35,481 nucleotides of DNA from Gammaproteobacteria bacterium (GCA_028819495.1 JAPPLI010000011.1:2684-38164), one strand, 5' to 3'; shown: positions 5,752-14,761, counted from the first letter of the stretch. Notes: generated by a model not told the origin, from the letters alone. Numbers and translations are program-made.

Positions 5752-8064
5752 CTAAAACCTGTATCCCAGCCGCACGCCGTAGGTGCGCGGGGGCTGGTAC
5801 ATATGGGTACAGCCCAATCCGGGGAAGGGTGTTCCCGCCACGCCATTGACCATCTGCTGGCATGTCGAAACGGTCTGGATGTCCTCGTTCTCTATGTTAT
5901 GTACAAAACCTTCCAGGAACATGCCGGTCTTGCTGGATTCCCAGTGCAGGCTGGCATTGGTGCGGGTATAGGAATCCTGCTGGTCCACGGACTGGTTATG
6001 GGGTCGTGTTATATAGTCTGATTTGAATGAAAACTGGACCAGGGGACGCAGCATCCCGTTCGCCATTTCCAACTCCATGGGTACCCAGGTGGCGCTGATG
6101 TTCCAGTCCGGCGCATTGACCATTTCACCACCGCCCAGGTCCAGGTTATCCTGGCCGGCTGTCAACGGGTCATCCAGGCCGACAAATTCATCGAATTCCG
6201 CATCCAGCCAGCCCAGGTTGAAATCGATGCGTCCGCCGTGATCACCATACAGGAACGAGGCCTCCAGTTCCGCCCCGTAAATGGTTGCCTGCCCCGCGTT
6301 GATTGCCGTATTGGTCGGGATCCCGCCGATGACGCGTACGACGGCTTCCTCCTTGTCGGAATAGTCATACCAGAACAGACTGAAGTTTGCCCGGGCGCGT
6401 CCGTCCATGAAAGTTGATTTGATACCGGCTTCCGTGGCCAGGACCTGCTCCGGGTTGTAGACAATCAGGTTTGCAACATTGAACGCTCCACTCGGCTTGA
6501 AGGGGTCGACGCTGCCGCGGTTGAAACCGCCCGATTTGAAGCCCTTGCTGTTCTTGACATAGACAAGGGTGTCGTCGTTGATATGCCAGTCAAGACCGAA
6601 CGAATAGGTGACCTCGCTCCAGGACGGGTTCGCCACCTGGGCGCGGGGAAATACCGGCGCGACAGGCCTGCCCAGTTCTCTGATGGTAACCGTCATGTAA
6701 CTACCGGCGGTAGGATTGGAGGGATCATTGACGCCTCCCTTGTCTTTCTCATCCTCCGTATAGCGAATACCACCGTTCAGGGTGAATCGATCGGTGACAT
6801 CCACGGAAGCATTTGCAAACAAGGCCCATGACTCTACGTTAAAACCCTTATCGACAAACTGCACATTCAGGTGCGCGCCGTTCGGCAGCACCGGCTGGTA
6901 ACGGAAATCGCCCGCGATATCCTCATCCAGGTAAAACCCCCCCAGGATCCATTGAAAGCGGCCGTCCGTGTTGGAATTCAGGCGCAGTTCACCTGTGAAG
7001 GACTCGGATTCCGTCTGTTCCACAACAATGGTGTCGATGGGGACCAGTCTGCCCGCCGGCGGCAAAAACACCGAGGCGCCGGTGCCGTCGGTGTCCATCA
7101 GGTAATCCCGTTCATGGTCCCGGTAAGAACCGATGAAGGTCAAATCCGCAAAGGAGAACGAGTGGTTAAGTTCGACCTTGAAATTCGTATCCGTATTATC
7201 GCGAAAGCCTTCGGTATTAAGCGGGTTGGCGTCGGCAGGGTCCGGGGGTATCGGTATGTTGCAGCCAAGGTCGGGACATTCCACCTGGGCGAGCACCGGT
7301 CCGACGCCCTTGTGTTCATAGTAGTCCGCGGAGAGCAGCAACGAGGTATTCTCGCTGATATCCCAGAGCAAATGGCCGCGCACGCCGACATCATCCAGGT
7401 CGTCTCCATCGGCAACCGGGCTGTTTTCCCGGTAACCGTCCCGTTCATTATAGGTGAACGCGACGCGCGCGCCGAAACTGTCGGAAAAGGGAACATTCAG
7501 GGCGCCTCTCACATCAACCGCCTCATAATTGCCGTAACCCACCTGGATGTCGCCCCCTAATGCTTCCAGGTCGGGCTTTTTGGTGATGACATTCACCACC
7601 CCCGACGTGCTGTTGCGCCCGTACAGCGTACCCTGGGGACCGCGCAGCACCTCGATGCGCTCAACGTCATAGAAGTAGGCATTGACACCGGACATGCGCG
7701 GCACCAGGGCGCCGTCCATGTAGAATGCGGTAGTCGGGTCCGAAGTATTCCTGCGTTCCGACTGGGAAATGCCGCGGATATTGATGAAAATCGCGTCCCT
7801 GGCATCTTCGGTCCCTATGGTCACATTGGGTACGACATTACTGAGCCCGATGGCATCGTACACACCGGCCTGCTGCAGTTGCTCACCGGTGAATGCGGTT
7901 ACGGCAACCGGCGTATCCTGCAGGCCTTCGGCGCGCTTTTGCGCGGTAACCACGATTTCCTCGAGCACTTGGGACCAGGCCGTGCCGTTGATTAACAGGA
8001 AGCCCGCCAAAGCCAGGCCCAGTGTGCGGGCAACGCAGTTATTTCTATATTTTTGAAACTTCAT
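5752..8064 (-). CDS. TonB-dependent outer-membrane receptor
   Basis: This is a 770-aa outer-membrane beta-barrel receptor. I chose the ATG at 8064 over an in-frame ATG at 8091 because GGGAGGG lies about 6 nt upstream of it. A signal peptide ends near AWS (31), a TonB box EEIVVTA lies at about 35-41, and a plug domain (VPNVTIGT, RGPQGTLYGRNSTSGVVNVITKKP) runs to about residue 170. The rest is barrel, ending in aromatic GVRLGYRF. The architecture is that of the large family of receptors for metallophores, vitamins and glycans. Being next to a lanthanide-type XoxF locus makes import of a lanthanide chelate or PQQ a fair hypothesis, but the ligand cannot be read from the sequence. Confidence 0.9.
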   Translation of the reverse strand: MKFQKYRNNCVARTLGLALAGFLLINGTAWSQVLEEIVVTAQKRAEGLQDTPVAVTAFTGEQLQQAGVYDAIGLSNVVPNVTIGTEDARDAIFINIRGISQSERRNTSDPTTAFYMDGALVPRMSGVNAYFYDVERIEVLRGPQGTLYGRNSTSGVVNVITKKPDLEALGGDIQVGYGNYEAVDVRGALNVPFSDSFGARVAFTYNERDGYRENSPVADGDDLDDVGVRGHLLWDISENTSLLLSADYYEHKGVGPVLAQVECPDLGCNIPIPPDPADANPLNTEGFRDNTDTNFKVELNHSFSFADLTFIGSYRDHERDYLMDTDGTGASVFLPPAGRLVPIDTIVVEQTESESFTGELRLNSNTDGRFQWILGGFYLDEDIAGDFRYQPVLPNGAHLNVQFVDKGFNVESWALFANASVDVTDRFTLNGGIRYTEDEKDKGGVNDPSNPTAGSYMTVTIRELGRPVAPVFPRAQVANPSWSEVTYSFGLDWHINDDTLVYVKNSKGFKSGGFNRGSVDPFKPSGAFNVANLIVYNPEQVLATEAGIKSTFMDGRARANFSLFWYDYSDKEEAVVRVIGGIPTNTAINAGQATIYGAELEASFLYGDHGGRIDFNLGWLDAEFDEFVGLDDPLTAGQDNLDLGGGEMVNAPDWNISATWVPMELEMANGMLRPLVQFSFKSDYITRPHNQSVDQQDSYTRTNASLHWESSKTGMFLEGFVHNIENEDIQTVSTCQQMVNGVAGTPFPGLGCTHMYQPPRTYGVRLGYRF

Positions 8065-8115
8065 AATGCCCTCCCCAAAAAAGACACGCATGTTAAATCA
8101 GTTGTTCACGCAACT

Positions 8116-8145
8116 AATATCAGCTGCTATAACAACTATTGTCAA
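8116..8145 (-). promoter_or_regulatory. Candidate promoter for the TonB receptor
   Basis: On the minus strand a perfect -35 TTGACA (8140-8145) is followed after 18 bp by GATATT (8116-8121), about 52 bp upstream of the start codon. The 182-bp gap 8092-8273 holds nothing else that I recognise. Confidence 0.45.
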
Positions 8146-8273
8146 TCACATATGGCCGTCCCTGATTATACGTTCGCGCTGTAACTTATAATGCGATTGT
8201 TTATGACAGTCAATATTATCTTTTCACTGTCTGTTTAAACCGAACCAGTATGTACAGGTTAGCGATTGCACAG

Positions 8274-9551
8274 CTAATAGTCAAGAACTAAATATCCATC
8301 CAGCAATGCCATGACCGAGTCGACAGCCCCTTGATTCAGCTGCGTCACCTGTTGGCCCCGTTCACCACGTGTCCGTCTCAATTCATCGTCCTGTAGCAGG
8401 CGGGTAACGGCTGCGGCCAGTTCTGCTGCATCGGCAACGATCAAGATTGCATCCGCAGCCTTGAAAAAGCCGATAATCTCAGAGAAATTAGCGGTATGTT
8501 TCCCGCTGATCAGCGGCACTCCCAGCCTGGCTGCCTCCACCATGTTGTGACCGCCTGCAGGAACCAGGCTGCCACCGACAAACGCCGCGTCGGTACAGGC
8601 ATAGAACAGGGGGAGATCTCCCAGTGTATCCAGCAGATATACATCAGGATTCCGGGGTGTAACGCCTGCAGCGCCGCTATGCCTGGCCACGTCCAGGCCG
8701 CGGTGCAGGCACAGGTCATATACCTTGTCAAAGCGCTCGGGGTGACGCGGCGCAATGATCAGCAAGCAACCCGTAACTGCCTCCCTGACATGAAGGAACG
8801 CATCCAGCACCATCATCTCTTCGCCTTCGTGGGTGCTGGCCGCAATCCATACAGGACGCTCTGCAGCGAGCGATCGCCGCAACGACTGCGCCTGACCGGC
8901 AAGGTCATGGGGCGCCTCGATATCGAATTTCAGGTTGCCCGTTACCGAGACACTGGCCGGGTCCGCCCCCAGCGCCAGGAAACGCTCGGCGTCAGCGGCA
9001 CTCTGGGCGGCGATGTGGCTCAACTGTCGCAAGGCAGACGCAGAGAAGCGCCGCAACCTCAGGTAACCGCGGTACGAGGCGGCAGACAGCCTGGCATTGA
9101 CCAGGATCGCAGGAACGCCGCGGCGTTCGCAATAGTAGAGCAGGTTCGGCCAGATTTCCGTCTCCAGGATAACCAGCAGGCGCGGGTTGATCCGGCGCAG
9201 GAACAGGCGTATGGCATGGGGCATATCATAGGGCAGGTAGCGATGCTCCACCGCTCCGGCAAAAAGAGACCTGACCCGCGCCGCGCCCGTGGGTGTGACG
9301 GTCGTCAGCAACACCCGGCAATCCGGGTAAGCGCCGAGCAAGCGTTTTACCAGTACGCCTGACGCCTGTACCTCGCCCACGGATACCGCGTGGACCCAGA
9401 TCACCGGCTGTGCGGACCCGGGTTCAGGGATGTAACCGAAGCGCTCGGGGATGCGTTCCAGGTAAGCGCGGTTTTTTGTCCCGCGCAACAGCAGGTAACA
9501 CAGCGCCAGGGGCGCGCACAGGTACAGGACCAGGCTGTATAAAAACCTCAT
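8274..9551 (-). CDS. waaA: 3-deoxy-D-manno-octulosonic acid (Kdo) transferase
   Basis: This 425-aa inner-membrane GT-B glycosyltransferase attaches Kdo from CMP-Kdo to the lipid A precursor. An N-terminal membrane anchor spans residues about 4-23. The acceptor-side catalytic Glu60 lies in WVHAVSVGE. ETEIWPNLL (130-138) and the C-terminal donor-binding GGHN motif (about residue 333) are diagnostic of WaaA. Length is the usual ~420 aa. It is the last gene of a minus-strand trio: its start overlaps the hldD stop by 4 bp (9548-9551), so hldE-hldD-waaA form one LPS inner-core operon. One or two Kdo residues may be added; this cannot be told from sequence alone. Confidence 0.95.
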   Translation of the reverse strand: MRFLYSLVLYLCAPLALCYLLLRGTKNRAYLERIPERFGYIPEPGSAQPVIWVHAVSVGEVQASGVLVKRLLGAYPDCRVLLTTVTPTGAARVRSLFAGAVEHRYLPYDMPHAIRLFLRRINPRLLVILETEIWPNLLYYCERRGVPAILVNARLSAASYRGYLRLRRFSASALRQLSHIAAQSAADAERFLALGADPASVSVTGNLKFDIEAPHDLAGQAQSLRRSLAAERPVWIAASTHEGEEMMVLDAFLHVREAVTGCLLIIAPRHPERFDKVYDLCLHRGLDVARHSGAAGVTPRNPDVYLLDTLGDLPLFYACTDAAFVGGSLVPAGGHNMVEAARLGVPLISGKHTANFSEIIGFFKAADAILIVADAAELAAAVTRLLQDDELRRTRGERGQQVTQLNQGAVDSVMALLDGYLVLDY

Positions 9552-10495
9552 CGGGCCGGTTGCCCGCCCAACTTGTCCAGGTATTTCCTGATGCCCAGTT
9601 CAAGACCGGTGAACCGCTTGCGGTATCCGGCCTCCCGCAATGCCGAAATATCCGCCTCGGTAAAACTCTGGTATGCATCCGGCAGATCCTCCGGGAAGTC
9701 AATATATTGAATACCCCCCCCGGCGTGCCAGTCGATGAGCTGGCGGGCGATATCGTTGAAACTCCTGCTCCTGCCGGTGCCGACGTTGAATATGCCGCTG
9801 ACACGGTTGTTTTCCATGAACCACAGGTTGACGTCCACCACGTCATCGATATGGACAAAATCCCGGCGCTGCTCTCCATCCTGATAACCGCCGCTGCCCC
9901 TGAACAACCTTGCTTCGCCGTTTTCCAGCAACTGCCGGTGCAACCGGAAGACCATGCTGGCCATCGGTCCCTTGTGCTGTTCCCCGGGACCGTAAACGTT
10001 GAAATACCTCAAGCCGGCAACCTGTGAAGCCGCGCGCTGCATGATCCTGCGGGCATAGCGGTCAAACAGCAGTTTGGAGTAGCCATACAGATTGACAGGG
10101 TGCTCGTATTGCGGTTTTTCGATGAAACGCCGGTTGCCGCCGTACACCGCGGCGCTGGAAGCATAAATCAGGCCGGCGCCGTTATCGACGCAGGCCTCCA
10201 GCAGGCGCCTGGACCAGGTATAGTTGTTTTCCAGCATGAACCTGCCGTCCCGCTCCAGGGTATCGGAACAGGCGCCCTGGTGAAACACGAGTTCCACACC
10301 GTTAAGCCCGCCGGGCAGGGACGCCATGAACTCATCCTTGTCCAGGTAATCGAGAAAATCGCAATCGACCAGGTTGCGGAACCTGGCCCCATCGGTCAGG
10401 TCGTCGATGGCGATGATGTCCGTACGCCCGGCCGCGTTCAGGCCCCGCAGCAGGTTGCTGCCGATGAACCCGGCTGCCCCGGTAACGACGATCAT
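9548..10495 (-). CDS. hldD: ADP-L-glycero-D-manno-heptose 6-epimerase
   Basis: This 315-aa extended short-chain dehydrogenase converts ADP-D,D-heptose to ADP-L,D-heptose for LPS core synthesis. It has the NAD(P)-binding TGAAGFIGSN (residues 5-14), a YASSAAVYG strand (111-119) and the active-site Tyr137 and Lys141 in YGYSK. NVYGPGEQHKGPMASM is typical of HldD. It overlaps hldE by 4 bp at its start and waaA by 4 bp at its end. Confidence 0.96.
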   Translation of the reverse strand: MIVVTGAAGFIGSNLLRGLNAAGRTDIIAIDDLTDGARFRNLVDCDFLDYLDKDEFMASLPGGLNGVELVFHQGACSDTLERDGRFMLENNYTWSRRLLEACVDNGAGLIYASSAAVYGGNRRFIEKPQYEHPVNLYGYSKLLFDRYARRIMQRAASQVAGLRYFNVYGPGEQHKGPMASMVFRLHRQLLENGEARLFRGSGGYQDGEQRRDFVHIDDVVDVNLWFMENNRVSGIFNVGTGRSRSFNDIARQLIDWHAGGGIQYIDFPEDLPDAYQSFTEADISALREAGYRKRFTGLELGIRKYLDKLGGQPAR

Positions 10496-11931
10496 GCCGG
10501 ACCCCGGCCTGTTTTCCTGATGGCGTCCACGATCCCGCTGGTCGAACAGCCGTCCACCAGCGGCAGGGTTATTACGTCGCCTCCCTGTTGCCGCACATGC
10601 CCGGCGCCGGCAACCTGTTCCGGCGCGTAATCGCCGCCCTTGACCAGCAGGTCGGGATTGACCAGTTGCACCAGCCGTTCCGGCGTATCTTCGGGAAACA
10701 CCACAAGCCAGTCGACCGCTTCCAGTCCCGCCAGGACCTTCAGGCGTTTGTCAAGGTCCTGCAGCGGTCTTCCGGCGCCCTTGAGCCGGCGCACGGAAGC
10801 GTCGTCGTTCACCGCGACCACCAGCCTGTCACCCAGCGCCCTGGCCTGTTCCAGGCATTCGACGTGGCCCGCGTGCAGGAGGTCGAAACAACCGTTGGTC
10901 ATGACGATCTTCTCCCCCCGGCGCCTGCTGCGTTCGAGCGCGCCGAGCAGTTCTTCAGGCTGCAATCGTTTCTGCGCGGCAGGACGCCCGCTGCGGGCAT
11001 TCAACTCAGCCGCGCTGACGGTTGCCGCGCCCAGTTTCTCGACGGCAATCCCGGCTGCCGCGTTGGCAAAGCCGATGGCCTCGCGGTAGCCGTAGCCGGA
11101 AGCAAGCGCACTCGCAAACATTGCGATCACGGTATCACCGGCGCCGGTGACGTCAAACACCTCATGGGCCTCGGCCGGCAGGTTGACGATTTCACCCCCT
11201 GCCCCCTCCACCAGCGTCATGCCGCGATCGCCCCGGGTAATCAGCACGGCGTCCAGCGACAGTTCGTCACACAGGGACCTGGCTTTGGCGCACACTTCGT
11301 CTTCACTCAGGCTTTCGCCCGCGACGCTCTCGAACTCGCGGTAGTTCGGCGTCAGCACCGAGGCGTTCCTGTAGCGGGTAAAATCCGCGCCTTTCGGATC
11401 GATGATCACGGGCAGTCCATGTTCACGGGCGAGTCCGATCAGCGTTTCCACCCGGGCCAGGCTGCCCTTGGCGTAATCGGACAGCACCACGAGGGTGGCG
11501 CCGCGCAACTGTTCGGCATAGATCTCCAGCATGCGGTCTGCTGCGTTTGCCGGAAATTCCTCCTCGTAGTCCAGGCGCAGAAGCTGCTGGTTTTGACTTA
11601 AAACCCTTAGTTTGGTTATAGTGGAGGCGCCAGGTAAACGATAACAACGATAACAGACATCCGCCAATGCCGATTCCAGGAACCCGGCCTGCCCGTCATC
11701 TCCGGTTATGCCAACCAGCGTGACCTGCACTCCCAGGCTGCTGATGTTGGCGGCGACGTTGGCCGCGCCTCCCGGCCGTTCTTCGACCCTGTCCACCCTG
11801 ACCACCGGGACCGGCGCTTCCGGTGAAATTCTCCCGGCGCTGCCGAAGACGTAGCGGTCCAGCATCACATCGCCTGCTACCAGGATATTCGCATGCTCTC
11901 CGGGATAAAAATTTGTGCGCGTCGCTGCCAT
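10492..11931 (-). CDS. hldE: Bifunctional heptose 7-phosphate kinase / heptose 1-phosphate adenylyltransferase
   Basis: This 479-aa fused enzyme makes ADP-D-glycero-beta-D-manno-heptose. The N-terminal domain (about 1-320) is a PfkB/ribokinase-type kinase with GDVMLDRYVFG and, near residue 265, DVTGAGDTV. The C-terminal domain (from about 343) is a nucleotidyltransferase with TNGCFDLLHAGH and a CSTSGIVDAIR tail. Length is that of standard HldE. The start ATG at 11931 has no obvious Shine-Dalgarno sequence, and a -10-like TATACT lies only about 10 bp upstream. The transcript may therefore have almost no leader. Its 5' end overlaps the divergent DUF3108-type gene by 39 bp. Confidence 0.95.
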   Translation of the reverse strand: MAATRTNFYPGEHANILVAGDVMLDRYVFGSAGRISPEAPVPVVRVDRVEERPGGAANVAANISSLGVQVTLVGITGDDGQAGFLESALADVCYRCYRLPGASTITKLRVLSQNQQLLRLDYEEEFPANAADRMLEIYAEQLRGATLVVLSDYAKGSLARVETLIGLAREHGLPVIIDPKGADFTRYRNASVLTPNYREFESVAGESLSEDEVCAKARSLCDELSLDAVLITRGDRGMTLVEGAGGEIVNLPAEAHEVFDVTGAGDTVIAMFASALASGYGYREAIGFANAAAGIAVEKLGAATVSAAELNARSGRPAAQKRLQPEELLGALERSRRRGEKIVMTNGCFDLLHAGHVECLEQARALGDRLVVAVNDDASVRRLKGAGRPLQDLDKRLKVLAGLEAVDWLVVFPEDTPERLVQLVNPDLLVKGGDYAPEQVAGAGHVRQQGGDVITLPLVDGCSTSGIVDAIRKTGRGPA

Positions 11932-12738
11932 GTCACGATCAGTATAAAGCCGGGGCGGGTTAACTGTACAGGCATTGTCCGTTTACTCGCAACGGCATTT
12001 TTTTCATGCCTGGTCCTGGCGCCCGCTCCCGCCGGGGCAGATAACGTTACCGGCCTGCATACTTTCCGGGCGGAATATTCCCTGTACGCCAAAAACACCA
12101 GGGCCGCCCAGGTTATTCGCAGCCTGACCAGGCTGGATGATAACAGCTATGAGTACCGGTCCGAGACGAAAACGGTGGGCCTGATCTCATTGTTCAGGAA
12201 GCTGCATATCGTCGAGTCCAGCCGCCTGATCCTGGAGGAGCGCATGCTGAAGCCGGTTTACTACAGTTACGGGCGCACCGGCTACAGGAAAAAACGCGAC
12301 GTTTCCATCGAATTCAACCACGCGGACAACAAGATAAAAAATACCATCAACGGCGATTTCTGGCACCTGCCGATGGAGCCTGCCGTGATGGACAAACTGC
12401 TGTACCAGCTCGCCATCATGCACGACCTGCAGAACGGGCGGATACCTGCTTCCTACCGGATTGCCGACGGGGGAGGCATCAAGAGCTACAGCTTCGAGAA
12501 GCTGGGCGAGGAAGTGGTGGAAACGCCCCTGGGCAGTTTCAACACCGTAAAAATGCTCAGGCACAAACCCGGTAGCAGCCGCAAGTCGGTATTCTGGTGC
12601 GCGCCCGACCTGGAGTTCCTGCAGGTAAAGGTCGAACATACCGAAAAAGACGGCAGCACCACCGTAGCAGTGCTTAAATCACTGCAGGGCGAACTGTATT
12701 TATCCGCTGATGATTTATCCGCAGATGACGCAGATTAA
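11893..12738 (+). CDS. DUF3108-type secreted protein
   Basis: This 281-aa product is rich in beta strands and has a signal-peptide-like hydrophobic segment at about 31-49 (LLATAFFSCLVLAPAPAGA), preceded by an unusually long N-region of about 30 residues. FRAEYSLYAKN, SLFRKLHIVESS and ETPLGSFNTVKMLRHK match DUF3108 proteins, which are envelope proteins of unknown function. The only in-frame standard start is the ATG at 11893, which overlaps the 5' end of divergent hldE by 39 bp. A non-standard start near 11974 would shorten the N-region. The C-terminus (SADDLSADDAD and stop) is encoded by a CAGATGACGCAGAT repeat, so the last residues and the stop codon come from a repeat insertion. Confidence 0.8.
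   Translation: MLSGIKICARRCHVTISIKPGRVNCTGIVRLLATAFFSCLVLAPAPAGADNVTGLHTFRAEYSLYAKNTRAAQVIRSLTRLDDNSYEYRSETKTVGLISLFRKLHIVESSRLILEERMLKPVYYSYGRTGYRKKRDVSIEFNHADNKIKNTINGDFWHLPMEPAVMDKLLYQLAIMHDLQNGRIPASYRIADGGGIKSYSFEKLGEEVVETPLGSFNTVKMLRHKPGSSRKSVFWCAPDLEFLQVKVEHTEKDGSTTVAVLKSLQGELYLSADDLSADDAD
11941..11970 (-). promoter_or_regulatory. Candidate promoter of the hldE-hldD-waaA operon
   Basis: On the minus strand TGTACA (11965-11970) and TATACT (11941-11946) are separated by 18 bp. Transcription would start about at the hldE start codon. The site lies inside the divergent DUF3108-type reading frame. Confidence 0.35.
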
Positions 12739-12745
12739 CGCAGAT
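12718..12745. repeat. Single arm of the CAGATGACGCAGAT repeat
   Basis: It is 28 bp, with one mismatch to the left arm of the inverted repeat at 61-137. A partial extra copy precedes it (TTATCCGCTGATGA). It supplies the last codons and TAA stop of the DUF3108-type gene. Confidence 0.85.
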
Positions 12746-12760
12746 GAAATCAAAAATTCC

Positions 12761-12830
12761 GGGGTCAGAGTAAAAACCCCTCGGGATGTGCAGTTTTATC
12801 ATACATTTCATGGGTTTTTACTCTGACCCC
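12761..12830. repeat. GGGGTCAGAGTAA palindromic element, 70-bp type (copy 3)
   Basis: Arms GGGGTCAGAGTAAAAACCC / GGGTTTTTACTCTGACCCC enclose about 32 bp. The same 70-bp design occurs at 23586-23655. It lies between the convergent DUF3108-type and dsbC genes. Confidence 0.92.
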
Positions 12831-12855
12831 ACCATCCGGGAACCGCGTCAGCCGA

Positions 12856-13575
12856 CTAACCGGAATAATCGTTAAGCGCCTGCAACAAATCGTCCGGCGG
12901 TACGTAGCCGGGCATTTCCCGACCGTTTTCCAGGTAGATGGCGGGCGTTCCGCGCACGCCCAGGGTCTGCCCCAGTTCGTATTGCCGCTGCACCGGGTTG
13001 TCGCATTGCGCCGGTTTAACCCGCCTGCCCCCCTTGGCCAGGGTCATTGCTTCATTCGGGTCAGCCGCGCACCAGACTGATTCCATGTCCCTGAAGGACT
13101 CCGAATCGACCCCGGCGCGCGGGAAGGCCAGGTACCTGACAGCCACGCCCCTGCCGTTCAACTCGGCCATGTCGCGGTGGAAAAGCTGGCAATAACCGCA
13201 GGTTATATCGGTAAATACATATACCGTATGCTGTGCGGCATCGGGAACAAAATCTATGGTCTCGGATGCCGGGATGCTTTCCAGGACTCGCTTCCTGGCC
13301 GCCTCGCGTTCCCGTTCGCTCAGGTTGATTTTCTCGCCCAGGTCAATCAGGTCCCCCTGCAGGATATAGCGGCCGTCTTCGCTCAGGTAAATCATCTCCG
13401 TGCCCAGCATGACTTCGTACAGCCCCGGGATCGGCGACGGTTTGATCCGGGTAATCTCAACATCCGGGAAAACGTCGGTAATGGCTTTGCGCAGGAAGTC
13501 TTCCCGGTCCGGGTCGGCTAATGCACCGAAGGAAATCAGGAAAACCGAAAAAAACAGTAAGCATCTACATGGCAT
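12856..13575 (-). CDS. dsbC: Periplasmic thiol:disulfide isomerase DsbC
   Basis: This 239-aa secreted protein reshuffles wrong disulfide bonds in the periplasm. The ATG at 13575 is preferred to the upstream ATG at 13602 because AAGGAGG lies 6 nt before it. A signal peptide ends near ALA (20). An N-terminal dimerisation domain (about 21-80) is followed by a thioredoxin-fold domain with the CGYC active site (126-129), a second cysteine pair (Cys169, Cys191) and the cis-proline in RGTPAIYL (Pro211). It lies next to xerD, as in many gammaproteobacteria. The SoxYZ-like and four-cysteine secreted proteins are possible clients. Confidence 0.93.
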   Translation of the reverse strand: MPCRCLLFFSVFLISFGALADPDREDFLRKAITDVFPDVEITRIKPSPIPGLYEVMLGTEMIYLSEDGRYILQGDLIDLGEKINLSEREREAARKRVLESIPASETIDFVPDAAQHTVYVFTDITCGYCQLFHRDMAELNGRGVAVRYLAFPRAGVDSESFRDMESVWCAADPNEAMTLAKGGRRVKPAQCDNPVQRQYELGQTLGVRGTPAIYLENGREMPGYVPPDDLLQALNDYSG

Positions 13576-13616
13576 ATATCGCCTCCTTGTCTCTCGTATC
13601 AATTTATCGGACAGGT

Positions 13617-13683
13617 GGGGTCAGAGTAAAATCGCCAAGGACGTTGGCAACAGCAGAGCCGGTGGTGATTTTACTCTGACCCC
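13617..13683. repeat. GGGGTCAGAGTAA palindromic element, 67-bp type (copy 4)
   Basis: It has the same 17-bp arms and nearly the same interior as copy 1. The inner stem reads GCCAA/TTGGC where copy 1 has GCCGA/TCGGC, a compensated change. It lies between xerD and dsbC. Confidence 0.92.
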
Positions 13684-13725
13684 GGAATTTCATCGGCTCG
13701 GTGATGCCGCGACGATCATAACACA

Positions 13726-14619
13726 TCACCCCCGCGGGTGGTGTTCGGCATGCAGGTTCTTCAACCGTTCCCTGGCAACGTGGGTATAGATCTGCGTGGT
13801 CGATATATCGCTGTGGCCCAGCAGCATCTGCACCACGCGCAAGTCGGCGCCGTGGTTCAGCAGGTGTGTAGCGAACGCGTGCCTGACCACGTGCGGGGAC
13901 AGCGTCTTGCTGATGCCCGCCCGGATTGCGTGGCGTTTTATTGCATGCCAGAACGTCTGGCGCGCCATCATGCGGCCGCGGCGGCTGGGGAACAATACGT
14001 CCACGGGAGGCCCCTGCAACAGTTCGGCGCGTCCCTGGCGAATAAATTTCTCCACCCAGTCCGAAGCTTCCTCTCCCAGCGGCACCAGGCGTTCCTTGTT
14101 GCCCTTGCCGATCACCCGCAACACGCCCTGCCTTAAATTTACCTGTCCCAGTTGCAGGCCCACCAGTTCCGATACCCTGAGCCCGGTCGCGTACAATACT
14201 TCCAGCATTGCCCGGTCGCGCTGGCCCACGGCTGTGGTGGTGTCCGGCGCGCCGAGCAGGCTCTCCACCTCCTCCTCGGTGAGGGACTTCGGCAGGGGAC
14301 GGCCGATACGCGGCGCGGCGATCCGGGCACAGGGGTCGTGGCCGATACGCCCCTCCCTGGCCAGGTACTGGAAGAAACGGCGCAGGGAAGACAGGCGCCG
14401 GGCGCTGGTGCGGGAGGATTTCCCGGTTAACGTGGCCAGGTAGGCCAGGACATCTTCCGGGCGGGACTGCAACAGGTCGCGGGACGCGGAGGATGCCAGC
14501 CAGCCGGAGTAGGAATAAAGGTCGCTGCGATAGGCGCTGAGGGTATTCTCGCTGAGACCCCGCTCCAGCCAAAGGGCATCGAGAAACTGATCGATAACAG
14601 CCGCATCATGGTTCGTCAT
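13726..14619 (-). CDS. xerD: Tyrosine recombinase XerD
   Basis: This 297-aa site-specific recombinase works with XerC at the chromosomal dif site to resolve dimers. The N-terminal SAM-like core-binding domain (1 to about 105) opens with IDQFLDALWLERGLS. The catalytic residues are Arg148 (TGLRVSEL), Lys172 (GKGNKER), His243 and Arg246 (SPHVVRHAFATH), His269 (LGHSD) and the nucleophile Tyr278 (TQIYTH). The sequence and its position next to dsbC favour XerD over an integrase. Nothing around it suggests a prophage or integron. Confidence 0.95.
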   Translation of the reverse strand: MTNHDAAVIDQFLDALWLERGLSENTLSAYRSDLYSYSGWLASSASRDLLQSRPEDVLAYLATLTGKSSRTSARRLSSLRRFFQYLAREGRIGHDPCARIAAPRIGRPLPKSLTEEEVESLLGAPDTTTAVGQRDRAMLEVLYATGLRVSELVGLQLGQVNLRQGVLRVIGKGNKERLVPLGEEASDWVEKFIRQGRAELLQGPPVDVLFPSRRGRMMARQTFWHAIKRHAIRAGISKTLSPHVVRHAFATHLLNHGADLRVVQMLLGHSDISTTQIYTHVARERLKNLHAEHHPRG

Positions 14620-14623
14620 TTCA

Positions 14624-14732
14624 GCGCCCCCGTCATTCCCGCGCAGGCGGGAATCCAGTGAAAAAACATTCCTTATAAGGAGTTTTGTTGTCTACTGGAT
14701 TCCCGCCTTCGCGGGAATGACGGAGGGGGCGC
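14624..14732. repeat. Large inverted repeat built of two dRS3-like palindromes
   Basis: Two 20-bp palindromes of the ATTCCCGC(N)GCGGGAAT type (14635-14654 and 14699-14718) sit in inverted orientation inside longer arms. The arms also include GCGCCCCC / GGGGGCGC ends (14624-14631, 14725-14732) and GGAATCCAGT / ACTGGATTCC. The core is the same kind as the neisserial dRS3 repeat. It lies between rplS and xerD, close to a CAGATGACGCAGAT arm. Confidence 0.85.
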
Positions 14733-14761
14733 GGCTTATGACGACATGTATGACAAAAAAT

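Noticed and set aside
10588-11601. 337-codon plus-strand frame antisense to hldE
   Set aside because: No recognisable motif; HldE on the other strand has complete kinase and adenylyltransferase signatures.
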